DNA of 64,000 bases from Corynebacterium halotolerans YIM 70093 = DSM 44683 (GCF_000341345.1 NC_020302.1:2026075-2090074), one strand, 5' to 3'; shown: positions 11,946 to 23,042, numbered from the stretch's first letter. The notes: generated by a model not told the origin, from the sequence alone. Numbers and translations are program-made.

Positions 11946-12521
11946 CTACCGCTCCACCTCCACGGGCCGCACACCGAATCGGCCCCACGCCGCGTCCGGC
12001 GGGAGCGCCTCCACGGCGGCGACGTCCTCGTCCTCGGCCACCCCGCGCAGAACTTCGCCGGTGTCCCAGATGATCACGGCGTCGAGATGCTCCGGGACGG
12101 GCACGTTGCCGACACCCGAGAGGCTGTGGGCGATGCGGTCGAGTTCGCGGTGGAACACGTCCGCGCGGGTCTCCCCCTCGACCGGCTCGGGCAGCGGGAA
12201 GGGTGAGGCGAGCTCGATGATCATGGCGTTGACGCGTCCCACCGGCTCAAGCACCTCCTCGGCCTCGGCCGGGCTCAGGGGGTCGGTGAAGGTGACCAGG
12301 GCGAAGGCCTCCTCGTCCGCCGGGGCGGCGGCGAGGCTGTCCGCCGCCCGCCGGCGGTAGTCGTCGAAGGACTCGCCCGCGTCCATGCCGAGCGTGTCCC
12401 CGTTGGGCGGCATCGGCTTCGCGGTGCGGTCGTCGAAGATCCCCACGATGAGCAGGGCGGCCAGCGCCACCACCGCGACAACCGCGACGATCTTGCGGAT
12501 TCTGTCGGCCGGGTCAGTCAC
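11946..12521 (-). CDS. Membrane-anchored hypothetical protein
   Basis: 191 residues, family not recognised. One N-terminal transmembrane helix ([19 protein letters not shown], about 10-28) follows a short cytoplasmic start with an arginine/lysine pair, leaving about 160 residues outside. The outer part is acidic and looks like a compact alpha/beta domain ([38 protein letters not shown]). The GTG start overlaps the rluD stop by 4 nt (GTGA), so it is translationally coupled to rluD and lspA. Confidence 0.75.
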   Translation of the reverse strand: MTDPADRIRKIVAVVAVVALAALLIVGIFDDRTAKPMPPNGDTLGMDAGESFDDYRRRAADSLAAAPADEEAFALVTFTDPLSPAEAEEVLEPVGRVNAMIIELASPFPLPEPVEGETRADVFHRELDRIAHSLSGVGNVPVPEHLDAVIIWDTGEVLRGVAEDEDVAAVEALPPDAAWGRFGVRPVEVER

Positions 12522-13444
12522 TTGCGCACCACGTCCAGCGCGTGCTGCAGGTCATCCGGGTACGGGGCCTCGATCTCCGTCCAGCGGCCGGTGCCCGGGT
12601 GGGTGAAGCCGAGGCGCACGGCGTGCAGCCACTGGCGGGTCAGGCCCAGTCGGCCGGCCAGCTCCGGATTGGAGCCGTACATGGGATCACCCACACACGG
12701 GTGCTTGATCGCGGACATGTGCACACGGATCTGGTGGGTGCGCCCGGTCTCCAGGGACACCTCCACGAGCGTGGCCTCGGGGAACGCCTCGATCGTCTCG
12801 TAGTGGGTCACGGCGTGTTTGCCGTCGCTGGTCACCGCGAAGCGCCAGCCGGCGGAGGGGTGGCGGCCGATGGGGGCGTCGATCGTGCCGGAGAACGGAT
12901 CCGGGTGCCCCTGCACGAGCGCGTGGTAGGTCTTCTCCACCGTCCGGTCGCGGAAGGCCTGCTTGAGCACCGAGTAACCCCGCTCGGAGGCGGCGACGAC
13001 CATGACCCCGGAGGTGCCCACGTCCAGTCGCTGCACGATGCCCTTGCGCTCCGGCGGGCCGGAGGTGGAGATGCGGAAACCGGCCGCGGCCAGGCCACCG
13101 ACCACGGTCGGGCCCTCCCAGCCGACGGTCGGGTGGGCGGCCACCCCGACGGGCTTGTTCACGGCGATGATGTGGGAGTCCGAGTAGAGCACGTCGAGGC
13201 CCTCCACCCGCTCGACCTTCGGGGTCAGCGGTTCGGCGGGCTCCGGCAGCGTGACCTCCAGCCACGTGCCCTCGGTCAGGCGGTCGGACTTGCCGACGGC
13301 CGCGCCGTCGACGAGCACGTCGCCGTCCGCCGCCAGTTCGGCGGCGACGGTGCGGGAGATGCCCAGCAGCTTGGACAGCGCGGCGTCGACACGCATGCCG
13401 GCCAGCCCCTCGGGCACGGGCAGATTACGAATCTCACGACTCAT
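12518..13444 (-). CDS. rluD: RluD/RluA-family 23S rRNA pseudouridine synthase
   Basis: 308 residues. N-terminal S4-like RNA-binding domain ([25 protein letters not shown]), then the pseudouridine synthase catalytic domain with [14 protein letters not shown] carrying the catalytic aspartate, and [24 protein letters not shown] near the end. It isomerises uridines in 23S rRNA. The ATG overlaps the end of lspA by 11 nt, the conserved lspA-rluD arrangement of Actinobacteria. The exact uridine targets cannot be told from sequence. Confidence 0.9.
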   Translation of the reverse strand: MSREIRNLPVPEGLAGMRVDAALSKLLGISRTVAAELAADGDVLVDGAAVGKSDRLTEGTWLEVTLPEPAEPLTPKVERVEGLDVLYSDSHIIAVNKPVGVAAHPTVGWEGPTVVGGLAAAGFRISTSGPPERKGIVQRLDVGTSGVMVVAASERGYSVLKQAFRDRTVEKTYHALVQGHPDPFSGTIDAPIGRHPSAGWRFAVTSDGKHAVTHYETIEAFPEATLVEVSLETGRTHQIRVHMSAIKHPCVGDPMYGSNPELAGRLGLTRQWLHAVRLGFTHPGTGRWTEIEAPYPDDLQHALDVVRK

Positions 13445-13994
13445 CTGCGGTGACCTCCCTGCGCTCGTCCTCGTCCTGTACCCGCTTCTCCTCCCGGTGC
13501 TGCCGCCGCTCGTCGGCCAGCATCGCGATCACGAAGACGACCACGCCGACGGTGATGGCGGAGTCGGCGAGGTTGAACACCGCGAAATCGCCCACCGAGA
13601 TGAAGTCCACGACGTGGCCGAACCAGAAGCCCGGCTCGCGGAACAGGCGGTCGATCAGGTTGCCCAGTCCGCCGCCGGCGATCAGCGCCAGGCCGACGGC
13701 CGTCCCGCGGTGGCGGATGCGCGGGGCCGCGACGGCGACGCCGATGACGAAGGCGAGCTGGATGGTGGTGAACAGCCAGGTGGAGTTCTCCCCCATCGAG
13801 AACGCCGCGCCCGGGTTGAACAACAGGAAGAAGCGGAACCAGTCCCCGATCACGGGCACCGGGACGCCTGGTTCCAGCCAGGAGAGCATGATCGCCTTGG
13901 TGATCTGATCCACGGCCGCGACGACGAGGACTATCGCGGCCATCAGTGGCACATTCTTCCGGTTTCGCTGGCTTCCCTGACTCACACGGTCCAT
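13434..13994 (-). CDS. lspA: Lipoprotein signal peptidase II
   Basis: 186 residues, four hydrophobic helices. Family motifs are visible: VDQITKAI in the first helix, [21 protein letters not shown] and the catalytic aspartates in [20 protein letters not shown]. It cleaves prolipoprotein signal peptides before the lipid-modified cysteine in the membrane. The ATG at 13994 has a GGGGAAG site. A charged C-terminal tail ([18 protein letters not shown]) is longer than in many homologues. Likely clients in this window are the lipoproteins at 14076 and 16898. Confidence 0.95.
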   Translation of the reverse strand: MDRVSQGSQRNRKNVPLMAAIVLVVAAVDQITKAIMLSWLEPGVPVPVIGDWFRFFLLFNPGAAFSMGENSTWLFTTIQLAFVIGVAVAAPRIRHRGTAVGLALIAGGGLGNLIDRLFREPGFWFGHVVDFISVGDFAVFNLADSAITVGVVVFVIAMLADERRQHREEKRVQDEDERREVTADES

Positions 13995-14075
13995 CTTCCC
14001 CCATGCGCTGGGCCAGGGTCCACCCGCCCCTCCCCGTGGGGCGGGCGGGACCGGCGCGTCGGGTACCGTGGACGC

Positions 14076-15089
14076 GTGCCATCCCAGACCTTCTCCCGGC
14101 TCTCCCGGCGCCCCGTCCGCACCCTGGCCGCCGTCGTCACCGCCACCGCCCTGACGCTGGTGGGCTGCTCCGGTGAGGAGGTGGACTCCTCCGTCGAGAC
14201 CCCCGTGGGTCTGCCGGTCGACCCGCCCCGGGTGACCGTCCAGTCCACCGGATCCGGCCCCGGACAGGTGCTCAGCTACCGCGACGTCCAGGAGGAACGC
14301 GACCCGGACTCCCCGCAGCAGTCGGTGAGCGTGGAGGTCTCCGACGGTTTCAACCAGACCCTCGTGCAGGCCGACGCCGTCGACGTGCAGGCCCCGGCCG
14401 GCGGCGACGTGAACACCATGACGCTGCCGCTGAGCGGCGGGACCACCGCCGCCGAGGAGGCCGATCCCGAATCCGAGGTCGAGCGGGAGGCCAGTCGCGA
14501 CGTTGAGCTGCGCCTGGGCCAGCCCTCCTACACGGACCTGGAACTGACCGACGACATCCGCAGCGCCGAGGGCTTCCTGCTCGGCTGGCGCGGCGGGGAC
14601 GACGGTTCGGTGTCCACCGTGCGCCTGGCGGCCCCGAAGGAGGCCACCGACGAGGGCCGCGCCATGGCCGAGGAGTCGATCATGACGCTGCTGTCGATGC
14701 CGGTCATCTTCCCCGAGGAGGCGGTCGGCCCCGGCGCGACCTGGTCGGTGGACTCGCGCGTGACCGGTGACGCCACCCTGCTGCAGACGACCACCTTCAC
14801 CCTGGTCTCCGTCGAGGGCGACCTGGTCGAGCTGAACGTGGACGTGCAGCAGCGGCCGGCCCTGGGCGCGCTGAACTTCGAGGGCCGGCCCGGCGCGGAG
14901 GAGATGGCCGGCGAGACGCTCAACGTGCTCAACTCCAACACCACCAGCGAGGGCAGTCTCACCGTCGACCTGACCAAGCCCCTGCCGGTCGACGGGCGCG
15001 TGGCCTACACCACGCGGGTGGTCTACGGCGGCGAGAACTCCGACGTCCGCGTCGTCCAGGACTCCACGAACGCCATCACCTACCGCTGA
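14076..15089 (+). CDS. Lipoprotein, possibly DUF6263-like
   Basis: 337 residues. The signal peptide ends in a lipobox LTLVGC (Cys at about residue 32), followed by SGEEVDSSVETP, so it is a diacylglyceryl-anchored surface lipoprotein. The mature part is an all-beta-looking domain with a mid segment AEESIMTLLSMPVIFPEEAVGPGATWSV and the final VVYGGENSDVRVVQDS, resembling DUF6263 proteins. No catalytic motif is seen. The GTG at 14076 is 6 nt after TACCGT (14064-14069), suggesting a leaderless mRNA. Divergent from lspA. Confidence 0.75.
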   Translation: MPSQTFSRLSRRPVRTLAAVVTATALTLVGCSGEEVDSSVETPVGLPVDPPRVTVQSTGSGPGQVLSYRDVQEERDPDSPQQSVSVEVSDGFNQTLVQADAVDVQAPAGGDVNTMTLPLSGGTTAAEEADPESEVEREASRDVELRLGQPSYTDLELTDDIRSAEGFLLGWRGGDDGSVSTVRLAAPKEATDEGRAMAEESIMTLLSMPVIFPEEAVGPGATWSVDSRVTGDATLLQTTTFTLVSVEGDLVELNVDVQQRPALGALNFEGRPGAEEMAGETLNVLNSNTTSEGSLTVDLTKPLPVDGRVAYTTRVVYGGENSDVRVVQDSTNAITYR

Positions 15090-15098
15090 GTCCTGCGC

Positions 15099-15202
15099 TA
15101 GACTCGTGGTCATGATCCTTCGGTAACTGATCCCCCGGACCCAGATCCCGTCCGCGCGGCCGCAGCCCGTTTGCCGGGTTCCCGCGCGCCGAACCGAAGG
15201 AG
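15099..15202 (+). promoter_or_regulatory. Promoter and attenuator-like leader of the ABC-F gene
   Basis: TAGACT (15099-15104) is a -10 box 7 nt before an ATG at 15112, giving a leaderless mini-ORF. TCCTTCGGT (15116-15124), inside that mini-ORF, is the exact complement of ACCGAAGGA (15193-15201), which contains the AAGGAG ribosome binding site of the ABC-F gene. Between them a second hairpin can form (GCGCGG/CCGCGC with inner CCCG-TTTGC-CGGG). The layout is that of a translation attenuator: with the 9-bp helix closed the gene is silent, and a ribosome held on the mini-ORF would open it. Confidence 0.65.
15112..15126 (+). CDS. Leader peptide MILR, candidate
   Basis: ATG ATC CTT CGG TAA, four residues. 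It starts at the predicted transcription start (leaderless) and ends 82 nt before the ABC-F start codon. An in-frame GTG at 15106 would give MVMILR. Its last codons lie inside the strand that pairs with the downstream ribosome binding site. Confidence 0.5.
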   Translation: MILR

Positions 15203-15208
15203 TCTCCC

Positions 15209-16876
<1,668 letters not shown>

Positions 16877-16897
16877 CCGGCCGGTCGAGCAGACCGG

Positions 16898-17488
16898 TTA
16901 CTGCGCCGGGGCCGGAGCCGGCTCCTCGGCGGGGGCCTCCGCCGGCGCCTGGGCCGGATCCTCGGCCGGGGCCTCACCGGTGTTGTCGAGGCACATCGCC
17001 GGCACCTGCTCGGGCGCGACGGTGTTGGTGATCAGGGTGCAGGCCCAGGACTGGGACAGCTTCCAGGTGCCGTCCTCGTGGATGAACTCGACGTTGTCGG
17101 CCACCTGGGCGGGCTGGTCCGGCAGGGTGAAGTTCACCGTGGCCAGGACGGAGTCCGGGGTGTAGCCCGGCAGGACCGGGTCGACGACCTGGAAGTCCGC
17201 GCCGGACTCCTCCTTGGAGATGGTCATGGTCTCGAACAGCTCGGGCGCGGTCTCACCGCCCTGCACGGTGGTCACACGCTCCTCCATCGGCAGCGAGGAG
17301 TCGGTGGCCTTCGACAGCACCGCGTTGAGGTCGGCGGCGGTCGGCAGCTCCGGGGCGGCCTCGGTGGTGGTCTCCGCGCTGGTGGTGGTTTCGGTGGTCT
17401 CCGTGGTGGTTTCCTCCCCGCCGCAGGCGCTCAGCGCGAGGGCGGCGCCGAACGCGGCGGTGAGGGCGGTGATCTTGGACAGCTTCAC
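16898..17488 (-). CDS. Lipoprotein with MTB12-like C-terminal domain
   Basis: 196 residues. GTG start after AGGAGA. Signal peptide with lipobox LALSACG (Cys about 22), then a Thr/Glu-rich linker (TTTETTETTTSAETTTE), a roughly 100-residue domain (ELPTAADLNAVLSKATDSSLP to FIHEDGTWKLSQSWAC) resembling the mycobacterial low-molecular-weight antigen MTB12/CFP2 domain, and a Pro/Ala/Glu repeat tail (about 170-196, AEAPAEEPAPAPAQ). Secreted or membrane-tethered; function unknown. Convergent with the ABC-F gene with only 21 nt between the stops. Confidence 0.75.
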   Translation of the reverse strand: MKLSKITALTAAFGAALALSACGGEETTTETTETTTSAETTTEAAPELPTAADLNAVLSKATDSSLPMEERVTTVQGGETAPELFETMTISKEESGADFQVVDPVLPGYTPDSVLATVNFTLPDQPAQVADNVEFIHEDGTWKLSQSWACTLITNTVAPEQVPAMCLDNTGEAPAEDPAQAPAEAPAEEPAPAPAQ

Positions 17489-17665
17489 GTAATCTCCTCG
17501 GTCGGTGGTGGCGCCGTCAGGTGCAGGTGGCGGGGAACTGGTGCCCCGGGTGGGTACATGACGCCAGCATCGGGCTAAATCGTACACGTTACCATTCCGT
17601 GATTTCACATCCGTGCGGGAGCAGACCGGCGCTGTCCGTGGCCCCCACTGTGGCAGTCTGGTGCC

Positions 17666-18634
17666 ATGAGCCCCACCTCCCCGCGCATCAGCGTCCTGAC
17701 CACCGGCGGGACGATCGCCTGCCGCACCGCCGCCGACGGATCCCTCTCCCCCACGGTCACCGGCCCCGAGCTCGTTGCCGCCATGAGTGCAGTAGGCACA
17801 GTGGGCACAGTGGGCGCAGTGGCCGACCGTACCGGCGCCGGCCCGGACGTCCGCGCCCGCGAACTCACCCTGCTCGACTCGTCGAAGATCACGCTCGCCG
17901 ACGTCGACGGGCTCATCGCTGCCGTGCGCGGGGAACTCGCCGACCCGCACGTCACCGGCGTGGTGGTCACCCACGGCACCGACTCGATGGAGGACTCCGC
18001 CCTCGCCCTGGACCTGGTCCACGACGATCCCCGCCCCGTGGTCTTCACCGGCGCGCAGCGCGCCTTCGACCACCCGGAGACCGACGGCCCCGGCAACCTG
18101 GCGGCCGCGGTGGAGCTGGCCGCCGACCCGGCCGCCCACGACCGCGGCGTGCTCCTGGCCTTCGGCGGGCAGGTGCTGCCGGCCCGTGGACTCATCAAGC
18201 GACACACCTCGGAGCTGGCCGCCTTCGCCTCGGCGGCCGCGGCGGACCTCGCCCGGCCCGAACCGCTGCCCGTGGTCCCGCTCGCCGGCACGGAGGTCAT
18301 GGTCCTGGCCGCCTGGCCCGGCGCGGGACGCGAACTCGTCGACGCCGCCGTGGCCGCCGGTGCGCAGGGGCTGGTCATCGAGGCCCTCGGCTCGGGCAAT
18401 ATCGGCGCGGGCATGGGCGAGGGCGTGGTGGACGCGCTCGACGCGGGCATCCCGGTGGTGATCTCCACCCGCGTGCCGGAAGGCGCGGTCAAGCTCGCCT
18501 ACGCCGGTTCCGGCGGCGGAGCCACCCTGGCCGGGCACGGGGCCGTCGCGGCCGGCCACCTGCGCGCCGGGCAGGCGCGGATGGTGCTGGCCACCGCACT
18601 CGCCGCGGGCGTGGATCCGGCGGCGTTGTTCTAG
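17666..18634 (+). CDS. L-asparaginase, type I/II
   Basis: 322 residues. The two catalytic threonine motifs are present: TTGGTIA (12-18) and HGTDSMED, where family members usually read HGTDTxED. The substitution of Ser for the second Thr-adjacent position is worth noting. QRAFDHPETDGPGNL and ALGSGNIGAG complete the fold. It hydrolyses asparagine to aspartate and ammonia. No signal peptide, so cytoplasmic. Contains a 9-bp in-frame tandem repeat (VGTVGTVGAV, about 17791-17820). Its 3' end lies in a 9-bp repeat shared with the convergent neighbour. Confidence 0.9.
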   Translation: MSPTSPRISVLTTGGTIACRTAADGSLSPTVTGPELVAAMSAVGTVGTVGAVADRTGAGPDVRARELTLLDSSKITLADVDGLIAAVRGELADPHVTGVVVTHGTDSMEDSALALDLVHDDPRPVVFTGAQRAFDHPETDGPGNLAAAVELAADPAAHDRGVLLAFGGQVLPARGLIKRHTSELAAFASAAAADLARPEPLPVVPLAGTEVMVLAAWPGAGRELVDAAVAAGAQGLVIEALGSGNIGAGMGEGVVDALDAGIPVVISTRVPEGAVKLAYAGSGGGATLAGHGAVAAGHLRAGQARMVLATALAAGVDPAALF

Positions 18635-18661
18635 TTGTTCTAGTTGTTCCGGCCGTTCCGG
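18626..18661. repeat. 9-bp tandem repeat supplying both convergent stop codons
   Basis: TTGTTCTAG at 18626-18634 and 18635-18643, then the variants TTGTTCCGG and CCGTTCCGG. The plus-strand TAG at 18632-18634 ends the asparaginase. The minus-strand TAG at 18640-18642 ends the AlkD-like gene. Confidence 0.85.
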
Positions 18662-19338
18662 CCCGCGTTCCGCCGGTCGACCATCTCGTTGATCCAGACC
18701 GGCGCGTACGGGGACGTGCAGTTCGGCGGCGTCGGATAGTCCTTGAGCACCGCCAGGCGCTCACCGATCGCCAGCGCCCTCGCCCGGTGCCCCTCGTGGT
18801 GGATCCCGATCTGGGCCAGGCAGTTGTTCATCGCCCACTGCAACCGGTCCGGGGCCTGCCCCATCTCCGCCTCGATGACGTCGAGCAGCCCGGAAAGATC
18901 CAGTCCCGACGGCTTCTTGACGATCCGCTCCGCGGTCAGTTCCCAGCCCGCGGCCGCGACCCGGGCGTCCGCATCGGCGGACCAGGACAGACGCAGCTCC
19001 TCGGAGCGCGGATGCTTCTTGCCCAGGTAGTTGACCAGCCAGTCCTGTTCCTTGGGCGTGCGCGCCTGACGCAGCATCGCATCCAGCTCATCCATCTCGT
19101 AGTTGCGGGGACGGCTGATGAGGACGGCCAGCAGCCGGGCCGCGGAATCCCCCGTCGCCCACAGCTCGCGGGCGAGCTCAGGCCGGCTCTTCAACCGCTT
19201 GGCCACCGCCCGCAGCCTGGTCAGGTTCACGCCGTGGTCGTCGCCGTGCCGGGCGTTGACCTCACGGATCCTCGGGTCCTCGAGTTCGGCCAGCTCGGCC
19301 GTCACCGCGGTTGCTGTCTCGGTCACTGTCTCGGGCAT
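18640..19338 (-). CDS. DNA alkylation repair protein, AlkD-like
   Basis: 232 residues, all-helical HEAT-like repeats. VNLTRLRAVAKRLKSRPELARELW, AVLISRPRNYEMDELDAMLRQ and DWLVNYLGKKHP match the AlkC/AlkD pattern of base-excision glycosylases that remove positively charged alkyl-purines. WAMNNCLAQIGIHHEGHRARALAIGERL near the end also fits this family. The ATG at 19338 follows CAGGAGA. The C-terminal RRNAGRNGRNN is encoded in the 9-bp repeat and is probably a slippage-derived tail. Confidence 0.8.
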   Translation of the reverse strand: MPETVTETATAVTAELAELEDPRIREVNARHGDDHGVNLTRLRAVAKRLKSRPELARELWATGDSAARLLAVLISRPRNYEMDELDAMLRQARTPKEQDWLVNYLGKKHPRSEELRLSWSADADARVAAAGWELTAERIVKKPSGLDLSGLLDVIEAEMGQAPDRLQWAMNNCLAQIGIHHEGHRARALAIGERLAVLKDYPTPPNCTSPYAPVWINEMVDRRNAGRNGRNN

Positions 19339-19468
19339 CGCGCTCTCCTGTTCTCCGGGTACGGGTTCACCCTAGAACGGGACCCGGACACGAGAGCCGG
19401 CGAGGACGACAGACCGGGAGTACGGCCCTCCACGACGGCACCGTTGCGCGGGCGCCACCCCACGGACC

Positions 19469-21001
19469 TCAGCGTTCGGCGGCGAGGATCATCCGGTCCA
19501 CGGTACCGAGCACCTCATCGACGTAGGCGGGATTCACGCCCGGTTCGCGCCGGGCGGCGATCAACTCCTCCTGGGCCGCGCGAAGCGCCCCGAGGCGCAG
19601 CTTCCCGGCGGCGCGCCGCTGTTCGGCGAACCGTCCGGCGGCCTCGGTATCGTCGCCCAGCTCCCGGCTGATCCACTGCCGGATGGCGTCGATCCTCTCC
19701 GTCGGGACCTCGGGGTGCTCTTCCAGGTGGGCCCGGGCCGCCCGGCGCACCCGCTCGACCAGCTCGGCCCGGGCCTGATCCCCGGCGGCATCGGGGCCCT
19801 GCTCCAGATTCAGCCGGCCCATCAGCCACGGCAGCGTCAGCGCGGGCAGGACCATGGTGATCAGCAACACCACCAGGGCGATGACCGCGAGCTCGTGGTG
19901 GAAGGGGAAGAAACCGGAGGGGATGGACAGCACCAGGGCGAGGGTAACCAGACCGCGCATGCCGGCCCAGCTCATCAGCAGTGCCTCCTGCATGCGCAGG
20001 GGAGCGGTGTTGGTGCGGCCCCGCCACCGGTTGATCCGGTAACTCCCCCACAGCCAGAGGAAGCGCACCGCGATGGCCGCCAGGGACAGCACCACGCCGA
20101 CCCCCACCGCGGCCCACAGATCGGAGCCGACCTCCTCGACGGCGTCCCGCACACTCAGGCCGATCAGTCCGAAGGCGACGCCCGTGAAGAGGATCTCCAC
20201 CGTTCCCCAGAAGGCTCCGCCGGACAGCCGGTCCTCCGCGCCGATCGACGCCCGCGAGTTCATCTCCACGGCGGCGATGACGATCGCGATGACCCCGGAG
20301 GCCCCCACCTCCTCGGCGAGGAGATAGATGGCGAAGGGCAGCACCCAGGTCAGCGCGTTGCTCGCCTCGACGCTGGGGACATGGTCGGTGAACCAGGCCG
20401 ACAGCCGGCCGCTGAGCAGGCCGAGGGCCACGGCGGCGATCACGGACCACAGGAAGCTGAGCACCCCGGCGGTCCAGGACAGCTCGGAGCCCGCGACCAG
20501 GGCGCCGAGCGCCACGTGGAAGGTCACGATCGACGCCGCGTCGTTGAACAGCCCCTCACTCTGCAGCGAGGTGATGATGCGCCGTGGAATGCCCACCGGT
20601 TCCGCGACCGCGTCCACGGCCACGGGGTCCGGCGGGGCGAGGGCGGCGGCCAGCACGATGGCCGCGGCCACCCCGATGCCCGGCAGCAGCAGAAGGGTGA
20701 CGCCGGTCAACACCGCGATCGTGGCGAACACCAGCAGCACCGACAGGGAGACGATGGTGGAGAGCTGACCGCGGATCACGGGCCAGGAGGTGCGGCGCGC
20801 CAGGGCCCACAGCAGCGGTGGCAGGAACACCGGGAGGATGAGTTCGGAGGGGATCTCCAGTTCCGGGATCCCCGGAACCAGGAATGCCCCCGCGGTGACG
20901 ATGGTGAGCAGGGCGGGCCAGGGCAGCCCGATGCGCTCGCCGACCGCAACCACAGCGACGGTCGTCAGAAGGAGCGCGGCGATCATCAGCAGGGTGGTCA
21001 T
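19469..21001 (-). CDS. Na+/H+ antiporter, CPA1 family
   Basis: 510 residues. About 12 hydrophobic helices fill residues 1-400, with LAAALAPPDPVAVDAVAE and SEGLFNDAASIVTFHVA, the ion-binding Asp motif (FNDAAS) of NhaP/NHE-type exchangers. A charged helical C-terminal domain (about 405-510, RVRRAARAHLEEHPEVPTERID) is cytoplasmic. It exchanges Na+ or K+ for protons in pH and salt homeostasis. The ATG at 21001 lies 7 nt after TATAAC (21009-21014 minus), so the mRNA is probably leaderless. Confidence 0.9.
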   Translation of the reverse strand: MTTLLMIAALLLTTVAVVAVGERIGLPWPALLTIVTAGAFLVPGIPELEIPSELILPVFLPPLLWALARRTSWPVIRGQLSTIVSLSVLLVFATIAVLTGVTLLLLPGIGVAAAIVLAAALAPPDPVAVDAVAEPVGIPRRIITSLQSEGLFNDAASIVTFHVALGALVAGSELSWTAGVLSFLWSVIAAVALGLLSGRLSAWFTDHVPSVEASNALTWVLPFAIYLLAEEVGASGVIAIVIAAVEMNSRASIGAEDRLSGGAFWGTVEILFTGVAFGLIGLSVRDAVEEVGSDLWAAVGVGVVLSLAAIAVRFLWLWGSYRINRWRGRTNTAPLRMQEALLMSWAGMRGLVTLALVLSIPSGFFPFHHELAVIALVVLLITMVLPALTLPWLMGRLNLEQGPDAAGDQARAELVERVRRAARAHLEEHPEVPTERIDAIRQWISRELGDDTEAAGRFAEQRRAAGKLRLGALRAAQEELIAARREPGVNPAYVDEVLGTVDRMILAAER

Positions 21002-21046
21002 GTCCCCTGTTATACGCCCGCGGGCGACCCTGCGCGGACGGGCCCC

Positions 21047-22456
21047 CTAGCCGTCCGCCAGGGCCTCACGCGCCTCCCGCTCGGCGAGCCAGTCGCCCCA
21101 GTCGAGACTGTCCACCGGATCCGCGGGTGCCAGGACCGGATCGTCGACGGCGAAGGAGCGGGTGCGGCCTGGCCCGGTGGTGCGCGTCTCGAAGCGCACG
21201 GTGACCACCCCGTGGCCGGAGCCCTGCACCCAGCCGTGCCCGTACTCCGGGTGGCGCACGTCCTGCGTGGCCCGCCACCCCGAGGGCGGGGGCGGCTCGT
21301 CGATCTCCACGACCTCCTCGCCGGCGGATTCTCCCCCGCGCACGCCGACCTCGTAATCGGTGGTCGGGGGCTCGGGGCGGACGACCTGCCGGTCGAGTTC
21401 GGGGAAGAGCACGTCCTGCCGGGCGGTCTCCAGCCCGGAGAAGCTGACCCCCACCAGGCGGATGGGCCCCACCTCGTCGGGGTAGCGGGCCAGGCGCGCG
21501 GCGGTGGCCAGCAGGGTGTCGAGGTCGTCGGTCGCGTACGACAGGGTCAGGGAGCGGGACTCGATGCGGAAGTCCGCCATCCGCAGCTTGACGGTGACGG
21601 TGCGCGCCCCGCGGCCGTCGCGGAGCAGCCGCCGGTGCGCCCCCTCCCCCGCCCGGGTGATCGCGGCGTCGACCTGGCCCGTGGTGGTCAGGTCGGTCTC
21701 GTAGGTGTGCTCGGCGGAGACCTGCTTGGCCTCCGCGCGCGGGGCGACGGGGCGGTCGTCGGTGCCGCGGGCGAGCGTCCACAGGCTCAGGCCCACCGTC
21801 GCGCCGAGGCTGATCTCCACCTCCTTCCGGCTCATCGCCGCCAGGTCCGCGATCGTGTCGATGCCCATCTGGTGCAGTTTCGCCCCGGTGACGGGTCCGA
21901 CGCCCCACAGCACCTTCACCGGCATGGGACCCAGGATCTCCCGCTGCTCCTCGACGGGGATGAGGAACACCCCGTCGGGCTTGGCGGCGTCGGAGGCGAT
22001 CTTCGCGTACTGCTTGCCCGAACCCGCGCCGATCGACGCCGGCAGCCCGGTCTCCTCGCGGATGATCCGCCGCAGGTTCTCCGCCCAGGCCCGGACCTCG
22101 TCGGGGCTTGTGTCCGCCAGCTCGGGCGGCTCCAGGAAGCCCTCGTCGATGCTGAGGCGTTCAACGACGCCGGCCTCGCGGGCGACGATCTCGAAGACGC
22201 GTCTCGACGCCGTGCTGTAGACCTCCTTGCGCGGGGCGACGACGACCGCGGACCAGCCGACCAGTGCGCGGGCCTGGTGCATGGGCATCGCCGAGCGGGC
22301 GCCGTAGGGGCGGGCCTCGTAGGAGGCCCCGGCGACGACGCCGCGGCCGCTGACCCCGCCCACGAGGACCGGGCGGCCGCGCAGGGTGGGGCGGGTCAGC
22401 TGCTCGCAGGACGCGAAGAAGGCGTCCATGTCGATGTGCAGTACCCAGCGTCTCAT
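21047..22456 (-). CDS. dinB: DNA polymerase IV (Y family)
   Basis: 469 residues. Catalytic motifs HIDMDAFFASCEQ (7-19) and LSIDEGFL, the latter in place of the more usual SxDEAY/F. Little-finger domain KLRMADFRIESRSLTLSY, a beta-clamp-binding QDVLFPEL, and a C-terminal extension (WRATQDVRHPEYGHGWVQGSGHG) found in mycobacterial DinB1-type proteins. Error-prone translesion synthesis. The ATG at 22456 lies 8 nt after TACCCT (22465-22470 minus), and a GTG immediately precedes it. Divergent from the HD-domain gene. The stop lies 45 nt upstream of the antiporter start, so the two could be cotranscribed. Confidence 0.92.
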   Translation of the reverse strand: MRRWVLHIDMDAFFASCEQLTRPTLRGRPVLVGGVSGRGVVAGASYEARPYGARSAMPMHQARALVGWSAVVVAPRKEVYSTASRRVFEIVAREAGVVERLSIDEGFLEPPELADTSPDEVRAWAENLRRIIREETGLPASIGAGSGKQYAKIASDAAKPDGVFLIPVEEQREILGPMPVKVLWGVGPVTGAKLHQMGIDTIADLAAMSRKEVEISLGATVGLSLWTLARGTDDRPVAPRAEAKQVSAEHTYETDLTTTGQVDAAITRAGEGAHRRLLRDGRGARTVTVKLRMADFRIESRSLTLSYATDDLDTLLATAARLARYPDEVGPIRLVGVSFSGLETARQDVLFPELDRQVVRPEPPTTDYEVGVRGGESAGEEVVEIDEPPPPSGWRATQDVRHPEYGHGWVQGSGHGVVTVRFETRTTGPGRTRSFAVDDPVLAPADPVDSLDWGDWLAEREAREALADG

Positions 22457-22575
22457 CACTGACCAGGGTAATCGACCACGTGTGCGGTGGTCCCGTCGAC
22501 CGTCGCCTGCGCGCGGCGCCCGGTTGAGAGTAGGGTCACACGTGTCCCCCAATCCCACGACCGGGAGGTAGCACT

Positions 22576-23028
22576 GTGGATCCGATGTATCTGATGGAAC
22601 AAGCCGTGGAGCTGGCCCGCGAAGTGTACGAGGGCGAGACCGACGAGACCGGTGAGCCGCACATCGAGCACATCACCCGCGTGGCCGGCATCCTCCGCGA
22701 GAAGGGCGCGAACACCGACGCCGTGGCGGTCGCCTGGCTCCACGACCTCGTCGAGGACACCGACGTCACACTCGACGACCTGCGCGAGATGGGCTTCACC
22801 GAGACCATCGTCGACGCCGTCGACCTGCTCACCCACGAGGAGGGCCGGTCCCTTGAGGAGCACCTCACGCGACTGCGCGGGGACGACCTCGCCCGCGCGG
22901 TCAAGCACGCGGACCTGACCGACCACGCCTCCGAGGAGCGTCTGTCCCGGCTCGACCCCGCTGAGCGGGAGCAGACGCGGGACCGGTGCCACCGGGGCCT
23001 CGAACTGCTCGAGGGCGCCGGGGTGTAG
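22576..23028 (+). CDS. Single-domain HD hydrolase, SpoT/MESH1-like
   Basis: 150 residues, only an HD domain. HIEHITRVAGILREKG, then AWLHDLVEDTDVTLDDL (the HDxxEDT signature of the RelA/SpoT hydrolase half) and VKHADLTDHASE, which supplies the later metal/phosphate ligands. Probably Mn-dependent removal of a pyrophosphate or phosphate from a nucleotide; (p)ppGpp is the obvious candidate but unproven. GTG start after GGGAGGT. A TAGGGT -10 candidate is about 40 nt upstream. Confidence 0.75.
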   Translation: MDPMYLMEQAVELAREVYEGETDETGEPHIEHITRVAGILREKGANTDAVAVAWLHDLVEDTDVTLDDLREMGFTETIVDAVDLLTHEEGRSLEEHLTRLRGDDLARAVKHADLTDHASEERLSRLDPAEREQTRDRCHRGLELLEGAGV

Positions 23029-23042
23029 TCCCCCGCCCGCCC

